A stretch of 64,000 nucleotides of DNA, from the NCBI RefSeq assembly GCF_003259745.1, contig NZ_QLMC01000002.1, positions 546,272-610,271 on the forward strand, in the 5' to 3' direction. Source of the stretch: Larkinella arboricola. Its GTDB lineage: Bacteria; Bacteroidota; Bacteroidia; Cytophagales; Spirosomataceae. Of this stretch, positions 15,948 to 24,119 are shown in pieces (the stretch's first letter is position 1; the number at the start of each line of letters is the position of its first letter). Below the pieces are notes generated by a model. It saw only the letters and a list, made by a program, of their open reading frames with translations. It did no database searches and was not told where the DNA came from. The translations under genes were made by a program, and so were the position numbers.

Positions 15948-16688
15948 TTATTCGGAAACTTCGATGTTGAGTTTATACCGCCCCGTAGCGCCTGGATACG
16001 ACGGTTCAAATAGGGCCGTCACGGTATTCTGGAAGGTTCCGACGTTGCGAACGCGAACCTTCAGCGGTTTATTTTCGGGTACATACCGGGCCTTCACGTT
16101 GTATTTGCCGAGGGGGACATCCTCAATGTACATTCCCGATACTTTGCGCGTCAGCTTCTGGCCCGTATTGCTGTCGACGAGCGGCCCTACGGGTTCCAGC
16201 GTCAGTTCAACGTTATCCGTGTCGAAAAAATTAAGGTAGCCAAACACCTCGATCTGTCCGCCGTAAAAACCGTCATCGCCGAAGTTGCCGGTTCGTTCGC
16301 CCGAAATTCTGAGCTTCAGATTCTTTACCGCGCCCTCGGTTCCGGCAAAAGCGCCGTCGTCTTCCGTAAAGAGGTCGAGGACATAGTTCTGGTTTTCGTA
16401 CTTGACTTTAACCGAGCCCCGGACGTACCAGGACCCCGGCGATAGCTGTAATTGATAATTCCCGTTGGCGTCGGTCTGGCCCAGGATGTTGCTGTTGTAG
16501 AACTGGGTGTTGTTGGCCACAATGTTGGCTTTGGCAATCGGGTTGCCATGCGCGTCGACAACCTTTCCGGAAACATAGCCCGGCCGGAGGGGATCGGTTG
16601 GGCCGGGTTCAACGGGGTCTTTGGTTTTCGAGCACGAGGAAAGCGCCATCGTGGCCAATGCCAGGATTGAGAGAAAGATAGTTTTCAT
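15948..16688 (-). CDS. Lipoprotein with carboxypeptidase-regulatory-like (DUF3823-type) domains
   Basis: 246 residues with a lipobox (ALSSC, Cys19). The first domain, from YVSGKVVDAHGNPIAKANI to SPGSWYVRGSV, is a carboxypeptidase-regulatory-like beta-sandwich; a second beta domain follows, ending YKLNIEVSE. This organisation resembles DUF3823 proteins that accompany SusC/SusD systems on the cell surface, but no SusC/D genes are nearby. Likely an outer-membrane-anchored binding or accessory protein. It stands alone, with a hairpin downstream. Confidence 0.65.
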   Translation of the reverse strand: MKTIFLSILALATMALSSCSKTKDPVEPGPTDPLRPGYVSGKVVDAHGNPIAKANIVANNTQFYNSNILGQTDANGNYQLQLSPGSWYVRGSVKVKYENQNYVLDLFTEDDGAFAGTEGAVKNLKLRISGERTGNFGDDGFYGGQIEVFGYLNFFDTDNVELTLEPVGPLVDSNTGQKLTRKVSGMYIEDVPLGKYNVKARYVPENKPLKVRVRNVGTFQNTVTALFEPSYPGATGRYKLNIEVSE

Positions 16689-16896
16689 CAGCAGTTGTTG
16701 TTTACTTCCCCAAAGTTTGACTGCTGTTTATTGGAAACCGTGGATGGATGGTTTTAAACGGAAAACTTATTCGTTCAACCGGAAAAAAGTAGTTGTAAAA
16801 TGGCTATGATAATCAGGGTTTTATGCAGGCTGACGGTTTTGTTCGGCTGACAGCCGGGTTCGCGGATTACGCCGTTGGATATCCGGGTGAAAATAA
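16689..16896. other. Intergenic stretch between lipoprotein and alpha-galactosidase genes
   Basis: The first 100 bases should carry the promoter of the minus-strand lipoprotein gene (AT-rich, no clear consensus box). I see no gene here; a 63-codon minus-strand frame at 16821-17012 runs through two hairpins and has no protein-like features. The rest of the gap to 17049 holds the double hairpin. Confidence 0.5.
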
Positions 16897-16956
16897 AAGA
16901 ATCCCCGTTTTGGGCGGGGATTCTTAACGATGAAAAAGGCGGGCTTTTTCATCGTT
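16897..16956 (-). terminator. Tandem double hairpin after the alpha-galactosidase gene
   Basis: Two abutting perfect stems: 11 bp (16897-16907 with 16915-16925) and 13 bp (16926-16938 with 16944-16956, loop GCGGG). There is no base between them. They lie about 94 bases after the alpha-galactosidase stop on the minus strand. The second stem has an A5/T5 tract, and the first is followed on minus by TTTTATTTTC. Confidence 0.75.
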
Positions 16957-17049
16957 TCCTGGAAAATAACCTGGATTTTGACAATACTACAAAAGCCCGG
17001 ATTATGTTTCAAGTTATTTGTAAACTTTTAGTTACTTATGGTGCAAGTT

Positions 17050-19245
17050 TTATTTACTTTCCGTTACTTCCAAAACCACGCTGGCACGACGGGCATCCAC
17101 CTGGGGATTAAAACCGACCGTCATCAGGTAATCGCCCGAATAAACCGTCTGGTTGCGGTTGATGGGGGAGTTGGTACCCGGAAAAACGTTCAATTCCTGA
17201 ATCGTGTATTTTCTGGCCGGGTCCAGTCCTTTCAGCCGAATCGGAGCCTGGCTGCCTTCGCGATACCGGTTGCCAACCAGGTAGTTAAACCAGATTGCCC
17301 GATCCTGCTTCTCGCTGACATACATCAGTGAGGCCATGTCGCTCGTTTGGGGTGACACCAGCCGGAACAGATCGCCCTGCCAGATCACATCTTTTACCCG
17401 GCTGTAGGTTTTCAGAGCATCCTGACTAAAAGCGAGTTCTTTTTCGTCAAGCTTGCTCACCACAATGTCGTACCCCATTTTTCCCATCATGGCCACGTCT
17501 GTCCGGAATTTAATAGGTTGTTTGCCCCAGTCGGTGATGTGGTTACACGTGGCGATGGACGGATAGAAGTAAGAATAATTCCACTGGATGAAAATCCGCT
17601 CCAGACCGTCGGTATTGTCGCTGGGCCAGAACTCCGTAAAGTATTTCAGTGCCCCGTAATCCACGCGGCCACCCCCGCCCGAACACAGCATCAGCGGCAA
17701 GGTCGGGTATTTGGCTCGTAACTGTTCCAGCACTTTGTAAAGCCCCTGCACATAATCGACATAAAGGTGCGACTGGTTGGGGTTTGTGGCCGAATAAGCG
17801 TTATAAATGACGGCATTGCAGTCCCATTTGATGTAGCCCAGCGTCGGATTTTTGGCCAGAATACCGTCTACTACACCGTAGACAAAATCCTGCACTTTCG
17901 GATTAGAGAGGTCCAGCACCAGTTGATTCCGGAAGTAATATTCGGCCCGGTTCGGGAGTTTGATGACCCAATCCGGGTGTTTTTCGTACAGTTCGCTTTT
18001 CGGGCTGACCATTTCCGGCTCCAGCCAGATACCAAATTTGATGCCCGCGCTTTCGGCCTCTTTCACCAGATACCCCAGGCCGTGCGGCAGTTTCTGCTTG
18101 TTTTCCTGCCAGTCGCCGAGGCCCGTGTGGTCGTCGTTGCGGGGGTATTTGTTGGCAAACCAGCCGTCGTCCAGCAGAAACAGATCAACGCCCAGCTTCT
18201 TGCCGTCTTTAAACAACGCCGTCAGTTTTTCCTCGTTGAAGTCGAAATACGTCGCTTCCCAGTTGTTCAGCAGGGTCAGGCGGTTGCCTTCGCCCTGCGG
18301 AATGCGGTGTTTACGCGCCCAGCGGTGCAGGTTCCGGCTGGCCTGACCCTTGCCCGCGCCGGAGTAGGTAAACAGAAAAGCCGGGGTGACAAACTCCTTG
18401 CCGGGGGCCAGCGTGTATTCCGATGCGTACGGGTTGATGCCCGCAAGCAGCCGCAGGTTTCGCAGCGGATCAACCTCAAACTCGATTTTGTAATTTCCCG
18501 ACCAGGCCAGCGTTCCGGCAATAACCTCCCCGGTTTCTTCTTCGGCGGGTTGGTTCAGCGCCAGCAGAAAGGAGGGTGGCTGAAACAGGTCGGCCCGCGT
18601 ACCAAGCTTGGTATCAAGCACCTTCAGGCCCGCCGTCAACTGAATTTCTTCGGGGTTCATTTCCTTCGCCCAATCGCCGTGGAAGTGGGTCAGGTAATAC
18701 TTCTGCGCCGGAATGTACAGGTTGGCCGACGCGTATTTCTGCAAACGGACGGCCTTTTTCTCCGTGTGCCGGATGCTCGACCACTGCTCGATGACATCCT
18801 CCTTCTGGTACGCCTTGTAGTGCAGACTGACCTCAAACGGATACTGCGGATCTTTCAGATAAACCGTGGTCAGCACCACGCCATCGGCCACGTTTTTGGT
18901 TTCGTGCCGAACATACCGCAGGTCCGACGACGGGTTGCCATCGGCGTGAGCCACCTGAAGCGCCGGTTCGAGCAGGTTGCGGCCCCCGGCGGGTGTGTAA
19001 GCGGAATTGTAAATTCGGGTGTAATCTTCACCGCGTTTGCTGTTTTCGGGCAGTAAACCGTAGTCGCCCGCATTTCGAAGCCGTTTGCCGAGGTGAACAA
19101 CCGTTGGATCACCGTCTTTATCCACACGAATGACCAGGGCCGTGTGCTGGGTTTCAATCGCAATATGCGTGTCGCCGGGCGCTGTCGGGAAGGCGGTTGT
19201 TGAAAATAAGAGGGAAGCAAAAAGTAAAATCGTGAATCGTATCAT
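17050..19245 (-). CDS. Exported GH36 alpha-galactosidase
   Basis: 731 residues with an N-terminal signal (to about residue 22). The catalytic barrel is clear: LLDDGWF at 357-363, the nucleophile Asp475 in KWDCN, CSGGGGRVDY at 521-530, and the acid/base Asp543 in WPSDNTD. It should remove terminal alpha-1,6-galactose from raffinose-type sugars or galactomannan side chains in the periplasm. The N-terminal beta-sandwich (about 25-320) and the C-terminal sandwich ending VDARRASVVLEVTESK are complete, so full length. No sugar transporter is adjacent; other carbohydrate genes lie 3-8 kb away. Confidence 0.92.
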   Translation of the reverse strand: MIRFTILLFASLLFSTTAFPTAPGDTHIAIETQHTALVIRVDKDGDPTVVHLGKRLRNAGDYGLLPENSKRGEDYTRIYNSAYTPAGGRNLLEPALQVAHADGNPSSDLRYVRHETKNVADGVVLTTVYLKDPQYPFEVSLHYKAYQKEDVIEQWSSIRHTEKKAVRLQKYASANLYIPAQKYYLTHFHGDWAKEMNPEEIQLTAGLKVLDTKLGTRADLFQPPSFLLALNQPAEEETGEVIAGTLAWSGNYKIEFEVDPLRNLRLLAGINPYASEYTLAPGKEFVTPAFLFTYSGAGKGQASRNLHRWARKHRIPQGEGNRLTLLNNWEATYFDFNEEKLTALFKDGKKLGVDLFLLDDGWFANKYPRNDDHTGLGDWQENKQKLPHGLGYLVKEAESAGIKFGIWLEPEMVSPKSELYEKHPDWVIKLPNRAEYYFRNQLVLDLSNPKVQDFVYGVVDGILAKNPTLGYIKWDCNAVIYNAYSATNPNQSHLYVDYVQGLYKVLEQLRAKYPTLPLMLCSGGGGRVDYGALKYFTEFWPSDNTDGLERIFIQWNYSYFYPSIATCNHITDWGKQPIKFRTDVAMMGKMGYDIVVSKLDEKELAFSQDALKTYSRVKDVIWQGDLFRLVSPQTSDMASLMYVSEKQDRAIWFNYLVGNRYREGSQAPIRLKGLDPARKYTIQELNVFPGTNSPINRNQTVYSGDYLMTVGFNPQVDARRASVVLEVTESK

Positions 19246-19340
19246 GCCGGGTTCGGTTAACGATTACAAAGCTAAGAAAGAAAGCGCTATGGTGATTCAC
19301 GACCCCGCAACCCGGTCCGAAAACCGTCATCGGCTGCGGT

Positions 19341-19700
19341 TCAGGCAAATCTAATTTCGTCTAATGAGGTGAAAACGGCTTTACCCAGCTTACGGCCCTG
19401 AGCCACCATTTCGTCCGCCCCCTGCGACGGTCCGCCAATCCGCAGAACGGCATCGCAATGAGCCAGCAGGTCAACGGCAACCGGGTGGAAAATCTGGTTG
19501 AATACCGGGTCGCCGATACCCGTGGATCCCGCCGTTTCAATCAGCGGCAGCGCAACCCATTCGCCCAGCATGGGCAGATGACCCCGTTCGAAGAGTTGTA
19601 GAGCCACGTCGGTCATCTGCTGGACGTTGGCGGCAATTTTTTCGGGCTCATCGTTGGTGCCGGAGCGGTACGGACCCGCTACTAAAATCATTTTTTTCAT
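19341..19700 (-). CDS. DUF4406 domain protein (nucleoside deoxyribosyltransferase-like fold)
   Basis: 119 residues, MKKMILVAGPYRSG at the start, then a Rossmann-like alternation and CDAVLRIGGPSQGADEMVAQGRKLGKAVF near the end. The VAGPY and GADEMVAQGR motifs are those of DUF4406 proteins, small relatives of nucleoside 2-deoxyribosyltransferases. In other genomes the domain is found near NUDIX proteins. Catalytic role is not established. It has no partner on the same strand close by apart from the downstream alpha-galactosidase, 95 bases away. Confidence 0.75.
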   Translation of the reverse strand: MKKMILVAGPYRSGTNDEPEKIAANVQQMTDVALQLFERGHLPMLGEWVALPLIETAGSTGIGDPVFNQIFHPVAVDLLAHCDAVLRIGGPSQGADEMVAQGRKLGKAVFTSLDEIRFA

Positions 19701-19810
19701 GGTGTAACTCCTGTCTTGTTTTTAAATCCAGGGCAAAAGTTAAGACAATTTTTGTTTGATAATGATCGTAATTGATTGTTTTTGATTGAACGGTAGGGGG
19801 TCGTATAGCA

Positions 19811-19854
19811 ATAAAAAAGCCCGCCGTAGACCAGAATCGGTCTACGGCGGGCTT
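19811..19854 (-). terminator. Rho-independent terminator of the RidA gene
   Basis: Perfect 16-bp stem (19817-19832 with 19839-19854), loop AGAATC, followed on the minus strand by TTTTTTAT. It begins 17 bases after the RidA stop. Confidence 0.92.
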
Positions 19855-19871
19855 GCCTGATTACGGATGCC

Positions 19872-20393
19872 TTATTCGACTTCGACAATCATTTCCACTT
19901 CAACGGCATAGTCGGAGGGCAGGGCGGCCACACCCACCGCTGATCGGGCGTGCTTGCCTTTGTCGCCAAATGCCTTGACCATCAGGTCAGAACAGCCATT
20001 GACTACTTTCGGTTGATCGGCAAATTCGGGCGTGGAGTTGACCATACCGAGTACTTTAACTACCCGTTTAACTTTGTCGAGATTGCCGATTTCAGCTTTC
20101 AGGGATGACAGCAGACCGATGGCCGCGAGCTTGGCGGCTTCGTAGCCCTGTTCAACCGATAACTCCTTGCCCAGCTTGCCTTTGATGCCCGTGCCGTCGG
20201 CGCGGTTGGAAACGTGACCGGACAGAAAAACGAGGTTGCCCGTCCGGACGGCTTTTACGTAGTTGGCCAGCGAAGCCGTGGGTTTGTCGAGCGTAATACC
20301 TTGTTCTTTCAGCTTGGCTTCCACCGATTGACCAAAGGAAACTCCCGCAGACAAAAAACAACCGATGGCGAAAGCCGTACAAAATTTCTTCAC
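19872..20393 (-). CDS. Exported RidA-family enamine/imine deaminase
   Basis: Start proposed at GTG 20393, which gives the signal peptide VKKFCTAFAIGCFLSAG ending at FGQ; the longer frame to 20483 would run into the preceding gene. The mature domain has ANYVKAVRTGNLVFLSGH, EQGYEAAKLAAIGLLSSL and HARSAVGVAALP. The Arg in ARS (residue 150 from this start) aligns with Arg105 of E. coli RidA, needed for hydrolysing reactive 2-aminoacrylate and other imines. An exported RidA is unusual but makes sense here: the upstream gene, 45 bases away, encodes an exported D-amino-acid-oxidase-like protein whose product would be an imino acid. Confidence 0.82.
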   Translation of the reverse strand: MKKFCTAFAIGCFLSAGVSFGQSVEAKLKEQGITLDKPTASLANYVKAVRTGNLVFLSGHVSNRADGTGIKGKLGKELSVEQGYEAAKLAAIGLLSSLKAEIGNLDKVKRVVKVLGMVNSTPEFADQPKVVNGCSDLMVKAFGDKGKHARSAVGVAALPSDYAVEVEMIVEVE

Positions 20394-20437
20394 AAGAGAA
20401 TAGGGTTTGGTTAGATAATGGTTTATAAATAAATTAA

Positions 20438-21571
20438 TTAGCTTCTCATTTCTTTCATCACCTGCTGGAGAATCTCGACCCACTCCTGGGTGTATTCCCG
20501 TTTGGGCGTTGTATCCCAGTTGCCGACCAGACCGTTCCCGCCGAGGTAAATACCGTCTTTCCGGGCGATGATGTTAGCTCCTTTGATAATGAGCTTGTAG
20601 GTCACCTCCGACTGCGGAATCAGACAGGCCAGCTGACCCGAAACCGGCGTCAGTTCGGCGTCGTTGAAAATCTCTTTGGCCCCCAGCCCCATGCAGTTGA
20701 CCACGCACCGTTCGGGCAGGGCGTCGATGTCTTCCAGCCGTTTGATTTCGTGAACATTGAGTTTACCGCCCAGCATGATAAACATATTCATCTGATGGTG
20801 CAGGTAACTGGGAATGTTAAACATCATGTTGGAACGCCAGGTGACATACTCAGCCCCGAACGAATGGTCCCTGCGGCTGATTTCCTGCCGTTCGGGAATC
20901 AGACCGTCGAGGTGGTAGACTTCTCCGCCCATCGCCGGGTTCGAGACGTTCGTGGGTTTGGTCGGAAAAACGTTGTACTCATCCACCCAGGCGGCAATAT
21001 CGTCAAGACCGAGCATAAATTGAAACCGCCGGAACGAAAACCGGGTCGCATTTTCCCATAACGCCTGAAATTCCGGGGTGGCCACCTTCGGATCGCAGAC
21101 GCGCGAGGCCGGTGACCAGGTTCCGGTGGCCAGGTTGCTGGTTACATTTGGAGGTAAATCTTTCGTGTAAATGGTTACTTCGCAGCCTTTTTCCTGAAGC
21201 AGCCGGGCCGTTGCCAGACCGACCGTTCCGGAACCCAGCACGGCCACCTTTTTTTCGCCGGTAGTCATCACCAGTTCGCGGGCCAGATTGCCGGTTCCCC
21301 ACGACAGCGACCAGCCGCTGCCGCCGTGACCGTAGTTGTGGACGATGGTTTTGTTGCCCAGGGCTTCCTTGGCGATGCGCGGCCCGGACGCCCGGAAAGG
21401 CCGCAGGCCGACGGTTTCCTTGACGATCCGGTCCAGCGACAGCTTCAGTTTGGGAACGCGGTGCATGGGTTGTCCGGCAAGGTTGTGGTAGCGGGGGGCG
21501 CAGGAGGTCAGGCCGGAGGCAAGGGCCAGCGAACCCACGCCAGCCGTTTGCAGAAAGTTTCGACGGTTCAT
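20438..21571 (-). CDS. Exported D-amino-acid-oxidase-like flavoprotein with permuted motif order
   Basis: 377 residues. NRRNFLQ at 2-8 is a Tat motif and LTSC (Cys24) a lipobox, so it is probably a folded periplasmic lipoprotein. All signature blocks of D-amino-acid oxidase are present but rotated. GLRPFR (55-60) and HNYGHGGSGW (78-87), normally C-terminal, come first; the FAD-binding VAVLGSGTVGLA (109-120) follows; then NCMGLGAKEIF (292-302) and IYLGGNGLVGNW (341-352) close the protein. An intact set of FAD and substrate-region motifs suggests an active oxidase. Substrate, probably a D-amino acid or similar amine, is inference. The exported RidA gene follows in the same operon. Confidence 0.8.
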   Translation of the reverse strand: MNRRNFLQTAGVGSLALASGLTSCAPRYHNLAGQPMHRVPKLKLSLDRIVKETVGLRPFRASGPRIAKEALGNKTIVHNYGHGGSGWSLSWGTGNLARELVMTTGEKKVAVLGSGTVGLATARLLQEKGCEVTIYTKDLPPNVTSNLATGTWSPASRVCDPKVATPEFQALWENATRFSFRRFQFMLGLDDIAAWVDEYNVFPTKPTNVSNPAMGGEVYHLDGLIPERQEISRRDHSFGAEYVTWRSNMMFNIPSYLHHQMNMFIMLGGKLNVHEIKRLEDIDALPERCVVNCMGLGAKEIFNDAELTPVSGQLACLIPQSEVTYKLIIKGANIIARKDGIYLGGNGLVGNWDTTPKREYTQEWVEILQQVMKEMRS

Positions 21572-21579
21572 AGTCGCAT

Positions 21580-21599
21580 ACCGGATCCAACGATCCGGT
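21580..21599 (-). promoter_or_regulatory. Leader hairpin directly before the DAAO-like start codon
   Basis: ACCGGATC (21580-21587) and GATCCGGT (21592-21599) form a perfect 8-bp stem with loop CAAC, eight bases before the ATG at 21571 on the minus strand. At that position it could affect ribosome access. Confidence 0.4.
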
Positions 21600-21899
21600 T
21601 TTGAGAAAGTGGTTAAGTAGGTATTGAACGAAAGCCAGAAAAGGCAGTCGCGGGAATAAGTAAGCGGCCGGAATAAATCTAGAGGAATTTTTTATAAGAC
21701 AAAATATAGTATGGTGTTATTAGAGAATATGTCCTATTTGTTTTTCGATAAGGCCAATTTGGCAACGAAGGTGGATTGGAATTATGTAACTAACCGGGGT
21801 CTTGTTCGTATTTCTGTTCAACTTTCAGCGCGTGAACGGGGTTAGTCAGTAAGCGGCAGCAAAAACTGGCTGCGTCGCAGAAATACAACCCAAAATAGT
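21600..21899. other. Divergent intergenic region between DAAO-like and aldo/keto reductase genes
   Basis: AT-rich region that must hold both outward promoters. No open frame of substance, no long repeat and no clear consensus -7 box was found on either strand. Confidence 0.5.
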
Positions 21900-22850
21900 A
21901 TGAATAAGCGCAATATTGGAAATTCGGGCCTGCAAGTGGCCCCGCTCGCTTTTGGCGGCAACGTGTTCGGCTGGACTGTTGATGAAGCCACCTCGTTTCA
22001 ACTCCTGGATGCTTTCGTCGATGCCGGATTCAACCTCATCGATACGGCTGATTCGTATTCCCGCTGGGTGCCGGGCAATCAGGGCGGGGAGTCGGAAACG
22101 ATTATTGGCAACTGGCTGAAACAGCGCGGCAACCGGGATCGGGTGGTGATTGCCACCAAGGTGGGTTCGGATATGGGGTCCGGGAAAAAAGACCTGTCCA
22201 GCGCCCACATCCGGAAGTCGGTTGAGGATTCGCTGCGCCGGTTGCAGACGGATTACATCGACCTTTACCAGTCGCACTACGACGATCTGGAAACGCCCAT
22301 TGAGGAAACGCTGGCGACCTACGCCGAACTGGTCAGGGAAGGAAAAGTGCGGGCCATCGGCGCGTCCAACCTGTCGGGCGACCGGATCATCCAGTCGCTG
22401 GAAATCAGCCAGCAGAACGGTTTTCCCCGCTATGAAAGTTTGCAGCCGGAATACAACCTCTACGACCGCGCCGGGTACGAGCAGGAGTACGAAGCGCTGG
22501 CCCGCCAACACCATCTCGGGGTGATTCCGTACTATTCACTCGCCAGCGGTTTTCTGAGCGGGAAATACCGTTCCGAAGCTGATTTTTCGAAAAGTCAGCG
22601 CGGGCAGGGCATGAAAAAATACCTGAACGACCGGGGTTTTGCCATTCTGAGCGCGCTGGATGAAGTTGCCAACCGGTATGACGCCAATCCGACGCAGGCG
22701 GCTATCGCCTGGCTGATTGCGCAGCCGACCATCACCGCGCCCATTGCCAGCGCCACCCGCATCGAACAGTTGCAGGACCTGATTAAAGCCACGGCATTAA
22801 CCCTGGACGAATCGGATTTGCAAACGCTCAATTCGGCCAGTGCCGCTTGA
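21900..22850 (+). CDS. Aldo/keto reductase
   Basis: 316 residues of a cytosolic TIM barrel. The catalytic tetrad is visible as Asp48 and Tyr53 (NLIDTADSY), Lys87 (VIATKVG) and His126 (YQSHYDD). AIGASNLSGDRI and LQPEYNLYDR are typical barrel strands, and the C-terminal segment PIASATRIEQLQDL fits the NADPH 2'-phosphate binding region of the YghZ/PhiL subgroup. It reduces aldehydes or ketones with NADPH; the in vivo substrate is unknown. It converges with the esterase gene with no base between the stops. Confidence 0.9.
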   Translation: MNKRNIGNSGLQVAPLAFGGNVFGWTVDEATSFQLLDAFVDAGFNLIDTADSYSRWVPGNQGGESETIIGNWLKQRGNRDRVVIATKVGSDMGSGKKDLSSAHIRKSVEDSLRRLQTDYIDLYQSHYDDLETPIEETLATYAELVREGKVRAIGASNLSGDRIIQSLEISQQNGFPRYESLQPEYNLYDRAGYEQEYEALARQHHLGVIPYYSLASGFLSGKYRSEADFSKSQRGQGMKKYLNDRGFAILSALDEVANRYDANPTQAAIAWLIAQPTITAPIASATRIEQLQDLIKATALTLDESDLQTLNSASAA

Positions 22851-24020
22851 TTATTTCAGCAGGGCCATCACGGCATCGTCGCCCACAACGGCATTGGCCG
22901 GACGCGGGTGTGCGTCGTTGAATACCTGTAAGTCAGCCGGTTTTAGCAGCACATTCGGGCTTTCGTCAATCTGTCCGTTTTTCTGAATCCGGTTCAGATC
23001 GAGTTTCAGGTGTTTGGCCAGAAACCGGTACGCTGCCGCCCGCTTCGACGGACCGTAATCGTGTTTTTCGTTAGCAAGGTGGACGTTTTCAATCCGGTCC
23101 TGCGCACCGTAAAAACCGTAGATACGCCGGATGTGGGGATACTCCACATTCGGCGTGTTGAGGGTCCAGTCGCCCCCGTCCGAAATCATGATCATGGGCC
23201 GGGGAGCCGCCAGGGCCGCAATCTCCACGTTGTTGGTTTCGTGCGTCGGGCGCTTGTGAATGGGCATCCCGCTCTCGCACACACAGCCGCCAAAGAAGTG
23301 GGCCGACACCATCACCACCGGCACCGATACCTTTACCCGCGTGTCCAGAGCGGTCAGCAGAAAGGTTTGCGTACCCCCGCCAGATTCACCCGACACCGCC
23401 ACCCGCTCCGGATCAACTTCCGGCAAACTCGTCAGAAAGTCCAGAGCCCGGATGCTGTTGAGAGTCTGGAGCTTGGCCGCTTCCGGAATCTTGTGATCAC
23501 ACTGCTTCGAATCGCCGTAGCCGAGCATGTCGTACACAAAGACAACGGCCCCCATCCGCGCCATCGAGATGCAGCGTTGCTGGGTCTGCTCCACAAACCG
23601 GGCGTCCTGATTGGGCGTGTGGCCGTGGGGGCACAGCACTGCAGCGGTTTTGCCGGAAACGCCCACTGGTTTATAGAGATTGCCGGTAATATAAAAGCCG
23701 GGCAGGCTTTCAAAAGCGACGTTTTCAACGGTATAGCCGTCCATTTTTCGCAGGCTGTGCCGAATCGGTTTCAGGGGAGCAAAAGCCGGTTTGGCCGGGA
23801 GCTTCATGCCGTCGCGGATGCCTTGCCGGATCAGGGCCGCCCGTTTTTCCCAGGAAGCCCGGTCGGTGTATGCCTGACCGCATTGTTCGAGGGCTTTGGC
23901 GCCGTCGGCTTCGCTGAAATATTTTCCCTGACGTAAGTCGGGACGGTCGGGATTCGGTTGGGCGAGCGTGGCCAGGGGCAGGAGGGACCATAGGCAAACG
24001 GAAAGAAACGAAGAACGCAT
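22851..24020 (-). CDS. Secreted alpha/beta hydrolase, acetyl-xylan-esterase-like
   Basis: 389 residues with a signal peptide ending TLAQ (about 20). CPHGHTPNQDAR contains the oxyanion segment, GESGGGTQTF the nucleophile elbow, MIMISDGGDW the acid strand, and NEKHDYGPSKR the catalytic His region. This matches the acetyl xylan esterase / dienelactone-hydrolase-like family common in polysaccharide-degrading Bacteroidota. It is divergent from the sulfatase gene, so the two may be induced together. Substrate specificity cannot be read from sequence. Confidence 0.8.
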   Translation of the reverse strand: MRSSFLSVCLWSLLPLATLAQPNPDRPDLRQGKYFSEADGAKALEQCGQAYTDRASWEKRAALIRQGIRDGMKLPAKPAFAPLKPIRHSLRKMDGYTVENVAFESLPGFYITGNLYKPVGVSGKTAAVLCPHGHTPNQDARFVEQTQQRCISMARMGAVVFVYDMLGYGDSKQCDHKIPEAAKLQTLNSIRALDFLTSLPEVDPERVAVSGESGGGTQTFLLTALDTRVKVSVPVVMVSAHFFGGCVCESGMPIHKRPTHETNNVEIAALAAPRPMIMISDGGDWTLNTPNVEYPHIRRIYGFYGAQDRIENVHLANEKHDYGPSKRAAAYRFLAKHLKLDLNRIQKNGQIDESPNVLLKPADLQVFNDAHPRPANAVVGDDAVMALLK

Positions 24021-24119
24021 TACAGAAAGGGTTTTAGGATCGTGCTAAAATAACAAAAAAATGGTGTCATTTGCGGGAAAGCCGTTTATTTGCAGTTCGC
24101 AACCAAAACGTTCCTGTTC

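Noticed and set aside
17767-19056. 429-codon frame on plus inside the alpha-galactosidase
   Set aside because: Antisense to conserved GH36 sequence, no motifs of its own.
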